This document shows, piece by piece, positions 41,233 through 50,699 of a DNA stretch of 64,000 nucleotides. This DNA is from Paenibacillus sp. RUD330. GTDB lineage: Bacteria > Bacillota > Bacilli > Paenibacillales > Paenibacillaceae. The notes beneath the pieces are model-generated. The model ran no database searches. It saw only the letters and a list, made by a program, of their open reading frames with translations, and was not told the origin of the DNA. A program made the translations under genes and the position numbers. Location: positions 4,520,001-4,584,000 of the forward strand of contig NZ_CP022655.2 of the NCBI RefSeq assembly GCF_002243345.2, written 5' to 3'. Position 1 is the stretch's first letter; each line of letters begins with the position of its first letter.

Positions 41233-43016
41233 CCGCTTCCCTCCTCCTCGGTCGGCTCCGGCAGCACGAACATGACGACCGTCCCTTCTCCGACGCGGCT
41301 CTCCACCTGCAGGCCAGCTCCCGGACCATAATGGAGCAGCAGCCGGTTATGCACGTTGCGCAGCCCGTAGCTGCCGTATTCCCCACCGGTCGCCGTGTCG
41401 AGGCCCGGCAGCAGCCGGCTCACGAGCAGTCCCCGCAGCTCCTCCAGCTTCGCCGGCGGGATGCCGACTCCGTCATCCCGGACCGTGAAGCGGATTCCCT
41501 CCTCGGCGGCGGCGGCGATGACCTCGATGCCTCCGGGCTCGGGCCGCTTGAGAATGCCGTGCAGCAGGGCGTTCTCGATCAGCGGCTGCAGCAGCAGCTT
41601 CAGCATGCGCCGCTCCAGCAGCTCCTGAGGCACCTCCGTGCGGAACCAGAAGCGCTCCGGATAGCGGATCGACTGGACCTTGATATAGCTTTGCACGTGG
41701 CTGATTTCCTGGGACACCGTACAGTACTCCTGCCCCTTGTTGAGGCTGAAGCGGAGGAAGTCGCTGAGCGAGCCGACCATCTCCGCCGTGCGGGCATCCT
41801 TGTTCATCAGCGCCATCCACTGGACGGATGACAGGGTATTGTAGAGGAAATGAGGGTTGATCTGGGCTTGCAGCGCCAGCATGTCCGCTTCCTTCTTCAT
41901 GCTCTCGCTCCGCTTCACTTCCTCCGTCAGGTTGACGATGCGGCTGCTGAGCCGGTTGTAGCTGATGACCAGCTGGCCGACCTCGTCGATCGTCGTGACC
42001 GGAATGACCGGCAGTGGCTCCTCGGGATTCGCGCCCCGCAGCTGCCTTGTCAGCGAGGACAGCGGCCCGGTCACCTTGCGCACAATGAAGCCGACGACGA
42101 CAATGACGAACAGGAGCGCGATGCATACCGAGATTGCGGTGAGCGTAAGGAAATAGCGGTTCTGGGAGCGGTACTCCTGAAAGGGGATAATGCCGGCGAG
42201 CTTCCAGTCGGCTCTGCCGAGCGAGCGGTACAGGACGGTGGAACGGGCGTCGTCCCGGCCGTATGTGAGCACGCCGCTCTCTCCGTCCAGCCCGGTCAAG
42301 CCGGGCAGATAATCCGTGAGGGGGCGGTTCGTCTCCCAGCGCGGCGGTCCGGCCATGATCCGGCCCTGTCCGTCGAGCAGCACGACCGAGCCCGAGCCTT
42401 CCAGCTCGGACTGGCGCAGCTGGCGGGCGATGACCGACTGGTCGAGGCTGATGCGCAGCTGGCCGATGACTTTGTCGTAACGCGTCGTGCTGCGGATCGG
42501 CCGGGACATCGTCAGCACCTGCTGGCTGTCCAGGGAGGTGGTCTGCACGTAGACGGACGACCACCATTTGGCATGCGGTCCGTAATGCTCCGGATCCTCG
42601 GCCGCAAGGCGGTCCAGGCCGGAGGAGACGACGGAGCGGATGCTCACGGGCGAGCTTCCGCCCGATCCATCGATGGTGATGTTGCTGATATACGGCTTGG
42701 AGAAGGCCAGATCGGTCAGAAAGCTGATGATGGCCGTCTGCTTGCGCGCATCGCGCTGACCGGCCTGCAGATCCTTCTGGACATTCTCGTTGCCGATCAG
42801 GAAGAGAGACATGTTCTCCACGTCCGCGACCATGTTGTCCAGGTAAGCCTGCAGCAGATCCAGCGTTTTCATGCCGTCGATCTTAGCCTTCTCTTCCGAC
42901 AGCCCCTCGGCGATCGAGTAGGACAGCAGTCCCAGCGACATCAGCGGCACGAGCACGGCCAGAATCGTCAGGAGGGATAGCTTGTGTTTGAGTGATTTGC
43001 CGAGCCAGTTTTCCAT
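41229..43016 (-). CDS. Sensor histidine kinase, YesM-like
   Basis: 595 residues: transmembrane helix about 14-36, an extracellular sensing region about 40-290, a second helix about 292-315, HAMP, then a His_kinase domain with the phosphoacceptor in INPHFLYNTLSS and an HATPase (N box LIENALLHG, G box DDGVGIP). This LytS/YesM-type kinase pairs with the AraC-type regulator. The extracellular part suits sensing of a sugar or loaded binding protein. Confidence 0.94.
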   Translation of the reverse strand: MENWLGKSLKHKLSLLTILAVLVPLMSLGLLSYSIAEGLSEEKAKIDGMKTLDLLQAYLDNMVADVENMSLFLIGNENVQKDLQAGQRDARKQTAIISFLTDLAFSKPYISNITIDGSGGSSPVSIRSVVSSGLDRLAAEDPEHYGPHAKWWSSVYVQTTSLDSQQVLTMSRPIRSTTRYDKVIGQLRISLDQSVIARQLRQSELEGSGSVVLLDGQGRIMAGPPRWETNRPLTDYLPGLTGLDGESGVLTYGRDDARSTVLYRSLGRADWKLAGIIPFQEYRSQNRYFLTLTAISVCIALLFVIVVVGFIVRKVTGPLSSLTRQLRGANPEEPLPVIPVTTIDEVGQLVISYNRLSSRIVNLTEEVKRSESMKKEADMLALQAQINPHFLYNTLSSVQWMALMNKDARTAEMVGSLSDFLRFSLNKGQEYCTVSQEISHVQSYIKVQSIRYPERFWFRTEVPQELLERRMLKLLLQPLIENALLHGILKRPEPGGIEVIAAAAEEGIRFTVRDDGVGIPPAKLEELRGLLVSRLLPGLDTATGGEYGSYGLRNVHNRLLLHYGPGAGLQVESRVGEGTVVMFVLPEPTEEEGSG

Positions 43017-43495
43017 GCTGCCGATTCCCCCAGGCGAGTTTTGGGATGTTTTCTACCATCATAGTCAAGGATTTGGACGAGCGCCAGAACATTTCGAAGC
43101 CGATTTCCCTTGTATTTCCATTAAATATCGGAAAATCTGACATCGTTTTGATCGTTTTCGTCACAATTTTCATGATAGCGCATACATTTTTGATCAGGCA
43201 AGCCATCCTGAAAAATAAAGCAGGCGGCAGGCGAAAACAGCCCAAAATCACGATGCCTCCGACAGCAAAAAAGGAATCCGGCCTGACGGCCGAATTCCTT
43301 CCGGTATCTCCCATTTCTCGCGCAGCTGGGCTTCTGCATGTTCTCATCATGCGTCGCAGCCGGTTTTTTTGCATGCTCTCTCCTGTGTGCGCAGCCGAGT
43401 TTTGCAGCATCTCGTGCTGTCGCAGACGCTCGGGCATGCTTGCCGTTCATGCCCGTGCCCTTCATGCTTGAGCCAGGTCCCAAGCTTATGCAGCC
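43017..43495. other. Intergenic region between kinase and glycosyltransferase genes
   Basis: 479 bp. It carries the terminator at 43267-43302 and presumably the kinase promoter. The 3' part (43302-43495) is downstream of the minus-strand glycosyltransferase gene and shows nothing else I can support. A plus-strand frame of 159 codons crosses it but begins inside the kinase gene and looks non-coding. Confidence 0.55.
43267..43302 (-). terminator. Terminator of the glycosyltransferase gene
   Basis: AAGGAATTCGGCC pairs with GGCCGGATTCCTT around GTCA, followed by TTTTTT on the minus strand. Confidence 0.85.
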
Positions 43496-44701
43496 TTACG
43501 CATGGGCAGCCGCCAAGCGTCCCGACTGGAGAAGAGCTGCGGCGTCCGCCCCTTCGGCCGATTGGCCGAGCATCCGGATGATGACATGCACGGCCCGGTC
43601 CGCGCCATGCTCCGGCTTGTTCAGCGAGGCGTTCTTGCGCAGGCGGGCGCGCAGCGCGTCTTCCGCGATGACCTGGCGCAGCCTCCGCATGAGGTCCGAC
43701 TTGGAGCGGGCTTCCACCGCCGCTCCCAGATGGGTCAGATAAGCCGAGTTCTCCTGTTCTTGTCCCGGAATCGGCTTGAACAGAATCATCGGCAGCTCCT
43801 GGGACAGAGCCTCGGAGACGGTGAGGCCGCCCGGCTTCGTCACCATGACGTCGGCTGCCGCCATGAGCTCATGCACGTAGTCGATGAAACCCGTCACCAG
43901 GATCCGATGCGGTCCGCCCATCGCTTCCAGCCTTTTCTCGAGCTGGCGGCGCAGCTTCTCGTTGCGCCCGCAGACGAAGACGTACTGGGCGGGCGGCATG
44001 TCCTCGGCGGAATCCAGCAGCGTCAGCAGCCGGCGTCCGATCAAGCCGTCGCCCCCGCCCATGACGAGAACGACCGGCAGCGCGAGGCTGAGCCCATGCT
44101 TGCGCCGCAGCTCCAGACGGTCGTAGGCGCGACCGAAGGAGAAGCGGACGGGCATGCCGGTGACCGATACGGCTCCCGCCGGTATGCCGAGCTCCGTCAG
44201 GGAGCTCTGAATCGATTCCGAGCCGACGATGTACCGGTCCGTGCCCGGATGCAGCCAGTAGCTGTGCCGCGCGTAATCGGTCATCACCGTCGCCGTGGCG
44301 ACCGATGTCAGCCCGGCCGTCTTGAGGCGGGACATCGCGGCCGCCGCGGGCGGGAAGGTGCTGACCACGACGGAGGGCTGGAATTCCTCCAGCAGCTCCA
44401 TCATCCTCCCGGAGCGGAACGTGCGCATCTGCTTGAACATCCCGGACAGGCGGTTCTCGTCGCGGGTGGCGCGGTATAGATATCCGTACAAGGACGGCAA
44501 GCCTTTGACGCCCTGCATGTAGAAGAATCTGCCTACGGAATGCGTCTTGGGATGCGTCCATTGCATGAAATCCACGACCCGGACAACGGCGTCGGGATAT
44601 TGCCGCGCCGCCGCTTCGGCGATGGCTCTGGCCGCCTGGTTGTGGCCGTCGCCCAGCGTCCCGGTCAAGACCAGGATCCTCTGCTGGCTTATAGGTACCA
44701 A
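43496..44701 (-). CDS. UgtP-like diacylglycerol glucosyltransferase
   Basis: 401 residues of the MGDG synthase/UgtP GT28 family. The N-terminal ILVLTGTLGDGHNQAARAI loop contacts the lipid acceptor, and the C-terminal half has GGGDGLIG and the nucleotide-sugar site VTKPGGLTVSEAL...PIPGQEQENSAYL. It would glucosylate diacylglycerol at the inner membrane face, making glycolipid for membrane or lipoteichoic acid anchors. I prefer TTG 44701, 8 bp behind AAGGAGG; TTG 44719 overlaps that site. Confidence 0.88.
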   Translation of the reverse strand: MVPISQQRILVLTGTLGDGHNQAARAIAEAAARQYPDAVVRVVDFMQWTHPKTHSVGRFFYMQGVKGLPSLYGYLYRATRDENRLSGMFKQMRTFRSGRMMELLEEFQPSVVVSTFPPAAAAMSRLKTAGLTSVATATVMTDYARHSYWLHPGTDRYIVGSESIQSSLTELGIPAGAVSVTGMPVRFSFGRAYDRLELRRKHGLSLALPVVLVMGGGDGLIGRRLLTLLDSAEDMPPAQYVFVCGRNEKLRRQLEKRLEAMGGPHRILVTGFIDYVHELMAAADVMVTKPGGLTVSEALSQELPMILFKPIPGQEQENSAYLTHLGAAVEARSKSDLMRRLRQVIAEDALRARLRKNASLNKPEHGADRAVHVIIRMLGQSAEGADAAALLQSGRLAAAHA

Positions 44702-44883
44702 AGGGGGTTCCTCCTTCAAATCTTAGCCGGTGGCAGCTTCCGCTTATACATACGGCTCGTTCGGCCGAAATAGTCTTCTTCCGCATGCCCTGCCCGCAAG
44801 ATGTCGTCTGGAACCAGCTTACCGCGATCGGGCGCGAGAGGCATACCGTCTGTGGAATGTTCCTGTCCTGGACCGAAGTCCGG

Positions 44884-45348
44884 TTATTCGGTCATTCTCT
44901 CGCCCTCGAAGGAGCGGAGCGCCTCGCGCACATGATCCGGGATGGCGGTGCTGCGGCCGCTGGCCGTGTCGATCAGCACGACCGTGCCGCGTCCCGCGGC
45001 CTTGAGCTCTTCCCCGACGGTAAGCGCGTAGTGGATATCCATGGACGAGCGTCCGAGCTTGGCCGTCTTCACATGCAGCCGCAGCCGGTCGCGGAGATAA
45101 ATCTGGCCCAGGTACTGGCATTCGAGATCCGCCACGACGGATACGGTCTTGTCGCTGAACAGCTCGTCGGTGAGCCCCAGGTTCTCGACGTACTCGATCC
45201 TGCCCTGCTCGAAATACATGAAGTAGCTGACGTTGTTGACATGCCCCAGCATGTCCGTCTCGCAATAACGGATTTTCAGCGGAATGGAGAACTGGAACGA
45301 CTCCAGCCAGGCTTGCCTGTCTTCCCCCATGAATGCGCCCTTGCTCAT
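44884..45348 (-). CDS. Acyl-CoA thioesterase, hot-dog fold
   Basis: About 154 residues of the 4-hydroxybenzoyl-CoA/YbgC-type thioesterase family: RYCETDMLGHVNNVSYFMYFEQGRIEY contains the catalytic Asp and the hot-dog helix. It would hydrolyse an acyl-CoA of unknown chain. ATG 45348 has AAAGGGG upstream; in-frame ATGs at 45372 and 45330 are alternatives. Confidence 0.87.
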   Translation of the reverse strand: MSKGAFMGEDRQAWLESFQFSIPLKIRYCETDMLGHVNNVSYFMYFEQGRIEYVENLGLTDELFSDKTVSVVADLECQYLGQIYLRDRLRLHVKTAKLGRSSMDIHYALTVGEELKAAGRGTVVLIDTASGRSTAIPDHVREALRSFEGERMTE

Positions 45349-45550
45349 AATGCGCAATGCCCCTTTCAGCATGCTCCCGGTCCTTGCACACGCCACTGCC
45401 GGAAACGATATGTCTATCAAGCAGGATATCACGCCGCGAGCCGGACAGACAACTTTTCCGCAGCCGACGACGATCTTGAGTTGCAGATGCATGCCCTCAT
45501 CGCCATACGCCCATACTGACTAGATGACCATAGGAAGGGAGCAACCGGGC

Positions 45551-46147
45551 ATGCCGCAGAGCAAGTGGCTGATTCCCGCCGGTGAAGGAATCGGCTTCAA
45601 GGTGAACAAAGGCCAGATCATCCGGGTGACGGATGTCGAGGGCGAGCAGGTGGCCGACTTCGTCGCTTACCGTGCCGACGATGCGAGCGAGAGGATCGAT
45701 CCGAACGTGACAATGGACGCCCTCCACAAGATGAAGGTCCGTCCGGGGGATATTCTTTACTCCAACAAATATCGTCCGATCTTGACCGTTGTCGCCGACG
45801 ACGTCGGCGTCCACGACTTCATCAACGCATCGTGCCGTCCGGAGATGTACGAGTTTCTGTACGGCAAGAAAAACCACGCCAGCTGCCATGAAAACCTGAC
45901 CCGTGCGCTGGAGCCGTACGGCTTGCCGGAGCCGGACCAGCATTACGCGTTCAATGTCTTCATGAACACGGTCATCCATCCGGACGGCAGCATTTCCGTC
46001 GAGCGACCGCTGTCGAAGGCAGGCGACTCCGTGGAGCTGAGGGCGGAAATGGATCTCGTCGTCGCCGTCTCTGCCTGCCCCTGCTCGGAGAGCGCCTGCA
46101 ACGGCTATGCCTGCACGCCGATCCTCGTCGAAGTTGTCGACGGATGA
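45551..46147 (+). CDS. DUF1989, urea carboxylase-associated family protein
   Basis: 198 residues with the DUF1989 core (VTDVEGEQVADFVAYRADD, GVHDFINASCRPEMYEFLYG, PLSKAGDSVELRAEMDLVVAVSACPCSESACNGYACTP). The clustered Cys and His suggest a bound metal. Family members sit beside urea carboxylase genes, but none is nearby here, so the substrate is open. ATG 45551 follows GGGAGC at 9 bp. Confidence 0.88.
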   Translation: MPQSKWLIPAGEGIGFKVNKGQIIRVTDVEGEQVADFVAYRADDASERIDPNVTMDALHKMKVRPGDILYSNKYRPILTVVADDVGVHDFINASCRPEMYEFLYGKKNHASCHENLTRALEPYGLPEPDQHYAFNVFMNTVIHPDGSISVERPLSKAGDSVELRAEMDLVVAVSACPCSESACNGYACTPILVEVVDG

Positions 46148-46205
46148 TTGCGACGGATGGATCGGCCGGATGATACATCGGAGCCGTTGAATCGAATTGT
46201 TTCCA

Positions 46206-46236
46206 GGGACGCCGCTCCGGCGCCCCTATTTGTCCT
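46206..46236 (+). terminator. Possible terminator of the DUF1989 gene
   Basis: GGGACGCCG and CGGCGCCCC form an imperfect stem around CTC, followed by a T-poor but pyrimidine-rich tract. Confidence 0.4.
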
Positions 46237-46320
46237 TCTACAAAAATGCGCCTCCGAATAGGAATAGGATGACTTGTACCCGTTGCAGGCAAGCCTATTT
46301 CCTTCGGAGGTGGTTTTCGA

Positions 46321-46944
46321 ATGAACGCCTTTATGGCCTATGTGCTGCTGGGACTGTCCCTGTCGGCTCCGATCGGCCCCATCAACGCCGCCCAGCTGGA
46401 CAAGGGAGCCCGCTTCGGCTTCACCCATGCCTGGCTGGTCGGAATCGGCGCCATGGCCGCCGACGCGCTGTACATGCTGCTGATTTATTTCGGCGTGGCG
46501 AATTTCCTCGCGACCGGCTTCATGCGCACGCTGCTGTTCGCCTTCGGCTTCTTCGTGCTCATGTACACCGGGCTCGAAACGCTGAAGGCCGCTTCTCCCT
46601 CGCTTCCGGGTCCGCTCCATGAGGAAACGACGCGGACCGCCTCCTTCCGCTCCGGCTTCCTGATGGCGCTGCTCAATCCGCTCAATATCCTGTTCTGGCT
46701 CGGCATCTACGGGTCCCTGATCGCCGGCAGCTCCCATGAGGGCCTCTCCCTGCTGCTCTTGCACAGCACCGGGATTTTCGCGGGCATCCTGCTCTGGGAC
46801 GTCGCCATGGCCGCACTCGCAAGCTCGCTGCGGCGATTCGCCAGCAGCCGCGTCCTGCAAGGCATTTCCTCCCTGGCAGGGCTGTCGCTGATCGGCTTCG
46901 GCCTTTACTTCGGCTGGCAGGCCTTCCTCCAGCTGACGGCCTAG
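46321..46944 (+). CDS. LysE-family translocator
   Basis: 207 residues with six transmembrane segments. The family opening (LGLSLSAPIGPINAAQLDKGARFGFTHAWLVGIGA) and the NPLNILFWLGIYGS motif are clear. LysE/RhtB proteins export amino acids or related compounds. Start ATG 46321 behind CGGAGGTGG. Confidence 0.92.
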   Translation: MNAFMAYVLLGLSLSAPIGPINAAQLDKGARFGFTHAWLVGIGAMAADALYMLLIYFGVANFLATGFMRTLLFAFGFFVLMYTGLETLKAASPSLPGPLHEETTRTASFRSGFLMALLNPLNILFWLGIYGSLIAGSSHEGLSLLLLHSTGIFAGILLWDVAMAALASSLRRFASSRVLQGISSLAGLSLIGFGLYFGWQAFLQLTA

Positions 46945-47020
46945 CCTGCCGGGACGTTCACCCATCCCCTCCTCCTTTCATACGATGAAGCGACGTATCA
47001 AAGGAGGATGGCAAGGACGG

Positions 47021-47779
47021 ATGGCACAACTGCATGCGAAAAGCTGGCTTGATCATCACTCGATATCACTGGAGAAATGGGAACGTGAAGCCTACCTGAG
47101 CTTTGCTTCCATGATCGCCGACGACGGCAATTCCTATCCTTGCGTGCCGGGCAGGCAGGGGTTTCTGACCGATAATCTGCGGTTCGGGTTCGCTCCGGAC
47201 CCCCGTACGGAAGCGGCGGCGCGCGAAGCGGCCGATCTGCTTGCGCAGTACGGTCCTTTGTCCCGGGATACGGGCAAATACGCCTCGCTGGTCATCTTCT
47301 TCCACACTCCCGAAGATCTGCTGCAGAGCGCTTCCGTGGAAGACTACGAGGAGCTGTTCTGGTCTCTTCTCCGCGATGCTTCCAAGCTGGACGCGGCATC
47401 TTGGCCGGAATCGATCCCTCGGGATCCCGGGCATCACGAATGGGAATTCTGCTACGGCGGCGAGCCGTACTTCGCCTTTTGCGCCACTCCGGCCCATGCG
47501 GTCCGGCGCAGCCGTTCTTTTCCCGGCTTTCTCGTGGCTTTCCAGCCCCGCTGGGTATTCCAGGAAATCAACGACTCCACGCCCTTCGGCCGCAACATGA
47601 AAAAAATCATCCGCCGGAAGCTGGCGGACTACGACGGCATTCCCGCCCACCCGTCGCTCAAATGGTACGGCCAGCAGGACAACCAGGAATGGCGGCAATA
47701 CTACCTGCGGGACGACGACAGCGCCTTGTCGAAATGCCCGTTCCTGAACGGCAAAATCAAGCTGCCTGCCGGCGATTGA
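47021..47779 (+). CDS. YqcI/YcgG-family protein
   Basis: 252 residues matching the YqcI/YcgG family: FPCVPGRQGF-like start (YPCVPGRQGFLTDNLRFGF), EWEFCYGGEPYFAFCATPAH and FQPRWVFQEIN. The function is unknown. ATG 47021 was chosen behind AAAGGAGG (46999-47006), about 14 bp away; ATG 46985 is upstream of that site. Confidence 0.84.
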   Translation: MAQLHAKSWLDHHSISLEKWEREAYLSFASMIADDGNSYPCVPGRQGFLTDNLRFGFAPDPRTEAAAREAADLLAQYGPLSRDTGKYASLVIFFHTPEDLLQSASVEDYEELFWSLLRDASKLDAASWPESIPRDPGHHEWEFCYGGEPYFAFCATPAHAVRRSRSFPGFLVAFQPRWVFQEINDSTPFGRNMKKIIRRKLADYDGIPAHPSLKWYGQQDNQEWRQYYLRDDDSALSKCPFLNGKIKLPAGD

Positions 47780-47785
47780 ACGTCG

Positions 47786-47818
47786 GATTCCCGCGAGAGA
47801 TGGATCTTGCGGGATTTT
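47786..47818 (+). terminator. Terminator of the YqcI/YcgG gene
   Basis: ATTCCCGCGAGA pairs with TCTTGCGGGATTTT, with wobble pairs, and ends in a T run. Confidence 0.65.
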
Positions 47819-47843
47819 GGGCATGGCCTCTGAAACGAAACCA

Positions 47844-47885
47844 GGGCGCCCGAATGCGCAAGCGGCACAAAGCGGGCGCCCGGAT
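47844..47885. repeat. Duplicated GGGCGCCCG motif
   Basis: GGGCGCCCGAATG at 47844 is repeated as GGGCGCCCGGATG at 47874. Each copy is also a palindrome. The role is unknown. Confidence 0.5.
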
Positions 47886-47974
47886 GGGATTGGCTCGTTG
47901 TCGGATCGTTTTTCAGCTCATCGCTTGGAGAGCCTTCAGTCGAGAGGACAGAACGCCATCAGCTGTTCCCGCGT

Positions 47975-49396
47975 TTAGGATGAAGCCGTTTCCCGGCAAG
48001 CATCGCTCCCGGGATGCTCCTCCTCCGCCGGGAGAGGCGGCTCGCCCTTCCAGCGCCTCGACACGGCGAGCGTGACGGCGGCTACCGCCGCGGCGATCGC
48101 CAGGCTCGCCCAGAAGCCGGGGCGTCCTGCAGGCTCCAGCAGCGAGCCTGAGGCCGCGGCCGCCATGAGGACGAGCGCCGTTCCGCTTTTGATCCAGCCC
48201 GGAAGCCCCGGCTTCTGCAGCTTCAGGTAAGTCGCGACGATGAACATCCATACATATAGGAGCACGAGGCCGCCGGCAGTCGCCAGATGCTCGAACAGCG
48301 TCGAGGGCAGCAGCAGCGCCAGCACGACGGAGACGGCCATGCCGCCCGCATTGACAAGCAGCGCCGCCCAAGGCAGGCGTCGGGCACCCGCCGTCCGCGC
48401 CAGCCAATGCGGGGCGTCTCCATCCGATGCCAGCGATACCAGCATGGTGGAGACGCCGTACAGGGAGGCGACGAGGATCGAGAATCCCGCGACGATCAGC
48501 ACCCCGTTCAGCGCGTGGACAAGCACGGGCAGCCTCATGGCCTCGAGCGCCTGGAGAAAAGGGCTTTCGGAGGCGTTCATCGCGGAGCGCGGCACGATCA
48601 GAACGGCAAGGCCGATCGACAGAAGATAGAGAATGCCGATGCCGAGCAGCATGATGCGACCTGCCTTGGGGGCATCGTCAGGCCGCTTCAGGCCGGCGGC
48701 CATGAAACCCATCACCTCGATGCCGCTGAAGGCGTAGAAGGCGTACAGAAGCCCGCTCCAGGCGCCTCTCCAGCCCCCGGCCTCCAGCAGCCTCCTCCAC
48801 TCGGCCGGCTTTGCCGCCGAGGATGCCTTTCCGCTCAGCAGCATGAAGGCGGCCACGACGATGAACATGCCGACGGCCGCGATTTTCACGACGGCGAACA
48901 GGTTCTCAGCCGTATTGATTCCGCTCGCGCCCAGCACGACGACGGCGAGCGCCAGCACGGCGTAGGCAGCCGCGAAAACCCACAGCGGAACAGACGGAAG
49001 CCAGTAGCGCGTGAACAGCCCGAGCGCCGTCAGCGAGCCGCCGAGAATGAGCAGCTCGGAAGACCAATAGATCCAGCCGGTGCTGAAGCCGGCCCATCTG
49101 CCGTATGCCTTCTTGGCATACGCTCGGAACGAGCCCTTCTCCGGCCGTTCCGCCGTCATGGATGCCAGCGCCTCATAGACGAAATAAGTAGCCGCGGCCG
49201 CAGCCAGAAAAATCGGCAGCACGAGAAAGCCGCTCCGGCGGACGGCGATGCCGGTTCCGAGGAAAAATGCGGTCCCGATCGTGCAGCCCGCTCCGAACAG
49301 CGACAGCTTCCACCAGGAAAGATCGCCTTTGGCGCCCCCTTCGGAGGAGCACGAATCCCCGGCGGCAGCCTGAGGATGCTTGAGATGTTCGGACAT
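47975..49396 (-). CDS. APC-family amino acid permease
   Basis: 473 residues with about 12 hydrophobic segments and the APC signatures (LFGAGCTIGTAFFLGTGIAVRRSG near residues 28-50; FSGIEVMGFMAAG near 230). YfnA/AnsP-like importers share this pattern. The substrate is not readable. ATG 49396 follows AAGGAGG. It stands alone. Confidence 0.9.
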   Translation of the reverse strand: MSEHLKHPQAAAGDSCSSEGGAKGDLSWWKLSLFGAGCTIGTAFFLGTGIAVRRSGFLVLPIFLAAAAATYFVYEALASMTAERPEKGSFRAYAKKAYGRWAGFSTGWIYWSSELLILGGSLTALGLFTRYWLPSVPLWVFAAAYAVLALAVVVLGASGINTAENLFAVVKIAAVGMFIVVAAFMLLSGKASSAAKPAEWRRLLEAGGWRGAWSGLLYAFYAFSGIEVMGFMAAGLKRPDDAPKAGRIMLLGIGILYLLSIGLAVLIVPRSAMNASESPFLQALEAMRLPVLVHALNGVLIVAGFSILVASLYGVSTMLVSLASDGDAPHWLARTAGARRLPWAALLVNAGGMAVSVVLALLLPSTLFEHLATAGGLVLLYVWMFIVATYLKLQKPGLPGWIKSGTALVLMAAAASGSLLEPAGRPGFWASLAIAAAVAAVTLAVSRRWKGEPPLPAEEEHPGSDACRETASS

Positions 49397-49611
49397 GGTT
49401 CCCATCCTCCTTATGGAGGTAGGATTCGCCAATTCAGCCGGGACTATCCGGCAAGGGGTGGCGGCAAACAGCGCATCGGAAAGACAGCTAGCCGCATGGC
49501 CCGTGTCGGCCTGCCTTCCAGCCGGACGCGGTCCAGCGCCGATTGGGCTTCATGGACGGCCGACTGCTTGTTCCAGCGATCCTGGGCCTTATGACCAGCC
49601 GGCCGCATGGT

Positions 49612-50415
49612 TCAATGACGGTTGGCCTCCATCCAGGCAGCCGCGTAGCCGATCAGCTCCCGCTGCGGCAGCAGCCGTACGAGCGCATCGCCGATCCGCC
49701 CTCTCGCGGCCAGCGGGCAATCCCTTTCAAAGGCTTCGCCCACGGTGTTGAAATCGTCGTCGCGGTAGGCCAGATCGTCGAAAACCACCCATTCCCGCTT
49801 GCCGTCCCTCAGCATGGGCGAGCCTTGGCTGAGCAGCTCCTTATTGGGATAGACGGCGCGATGCTCGGCCAGATGCAGCGTGGTGTTTCTTTCGTGGTCG
49901 ACTCCCAGCAGCAGAGCCCGGCCGCCATGCTCGGCCATCCGCTCTAGAGGGGAGCCTTCGCCGAGGGAGGGCGACAGCAGATGCGGCTCCAGAATCGTCC
50001 TCGCCAGCGGTCCGCGGGCGACGAAGCTCACCTGCGGATGGGCGCTGCGAAGCGTGCCTTCCTGGCGGCGGAAGCATTCCACGACGGCGCCCATCCCTCG
50101 GGTGGCCGTCAAGTCCGGACGATAGGCAGGCATCTCTTCGCGGATAAGCGGCCACCATGATTCCGGAACCGGCGGGCGCATCCAGTAGGAGGGCTCGGAC
50201 AGGTCCGACGATTGCGATGGCATGACGATCGTGCCGCTATCCCCGACGGCTTCCTCAAGGGCAAGCACGACGGCTTCCGGCCCGCCGACGACCCAGCGGC
50301 CGAATGCCTTCATGGAGGAGTGGACCAGCAGCAGCATCCCTTCCCCGACTCCTATCGCCCGCAGCCCTGCCTCAATGTCTTTGCTTGTAAGGGGCATTTC
50401 GTTCTCATTGATCAT
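49612..50415 (-). CDS. AAC(3)-family N-acetyltransferase
   Basis: 267 residues of the Antibiotic_NAT/AAC(3) family (as YokD). The LLLVHSSMKAFGRWVVGGPEAVV start and the RSAHPQVSFVARGP His motif are in place, with GLGEGSP-like and GVDHERNTTLHLAEH segments for acetyl-CoA and substrate binding. Chromosomal relatives acetylate aminoglycosides or other amines; resistance is not shown. ATG 50415 follows GGAGG. Confidence 0.9.
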   Translation of the reverse strand: MINENEMPLTSKDIEAGLRAIGVGEGMLLLVHSSMKAFGRWVVGGPEAVVLALEEAVGDSGTIVMPSQSSDLSEPSYWMRPPVPESWWPLIREEMPAYRPDLTATRGMGAVVECFRRQEGTLRSAHPQVSFVARGPLARTILEPHLLSPSLGEGSPLERMAEHGGRALLLGVDHERNTTLHLAEHRAVYPNKELLSQGSPMLRDGKREWVVFDDLAYRDDDFNTVGEAFERDCPLAARGRIGDALVRLLPQRELIGYAAAWMEANRH

Positions 50416-50564
50416 GGTGCAGCCTCCGTATCGCGGGATAGGCAAGCGTCGATTCCGATGCCTTGCCTTCCCGACCTCTTCTTTTCGCCAGTCTACCAGA
50501 CTCCGCCCCGCTTCGCAGGTGAAGAACGGTTTAAGACCGATTATAAGCCTCCCCGCGACGAGGG

Positions 50565-50595
50565 CAAAAAAAGCCCCGGCATGCCGCCAGGGCTG
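50565..50595 (-). terminator. Terminator of the mannoside operon
   Basis: AGCCCTGGC pairs with GCCGGGGCT, followed by TTTTTTT on the minus strand, downstream of the GH130 stop. Confidence 0.8.
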
Positions 50596-50660
50596 GTGTT
50601 ATGCAGAAAGATTCCTTCGCATCGGAACGGAAAATGGCCGAGGCTTTCTTGATGATTGGA

Positions 50661-50691
50661 TGCTCTTGATGCTCTTGATGCTCTTGATGCT
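50661..50691 (+). repeat. 9-bp tandem repeat (TGCTCTTGA)
   Basis: Three full copies and a partial copy directly downstream of the GH130 stop codon (the gene is on the minus strand). Confidence 0.8.
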
Positions 50692-50699
50692 GCAGCAGA

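Noticed and set aside
42992-43471. Plus-strand frame of 159 codons in the gap after the kinase gene
   Set aside because: Begins inside the kinase gene, crosses its promoter and a terminator, and has no ribosome site.
49612-50415. Acquired antibiotic-resistance gene
   Set aside because: The AAC(3) fold is clear, but no mobile element flanks it and many chromosomal members of this family are not resistance determinants.
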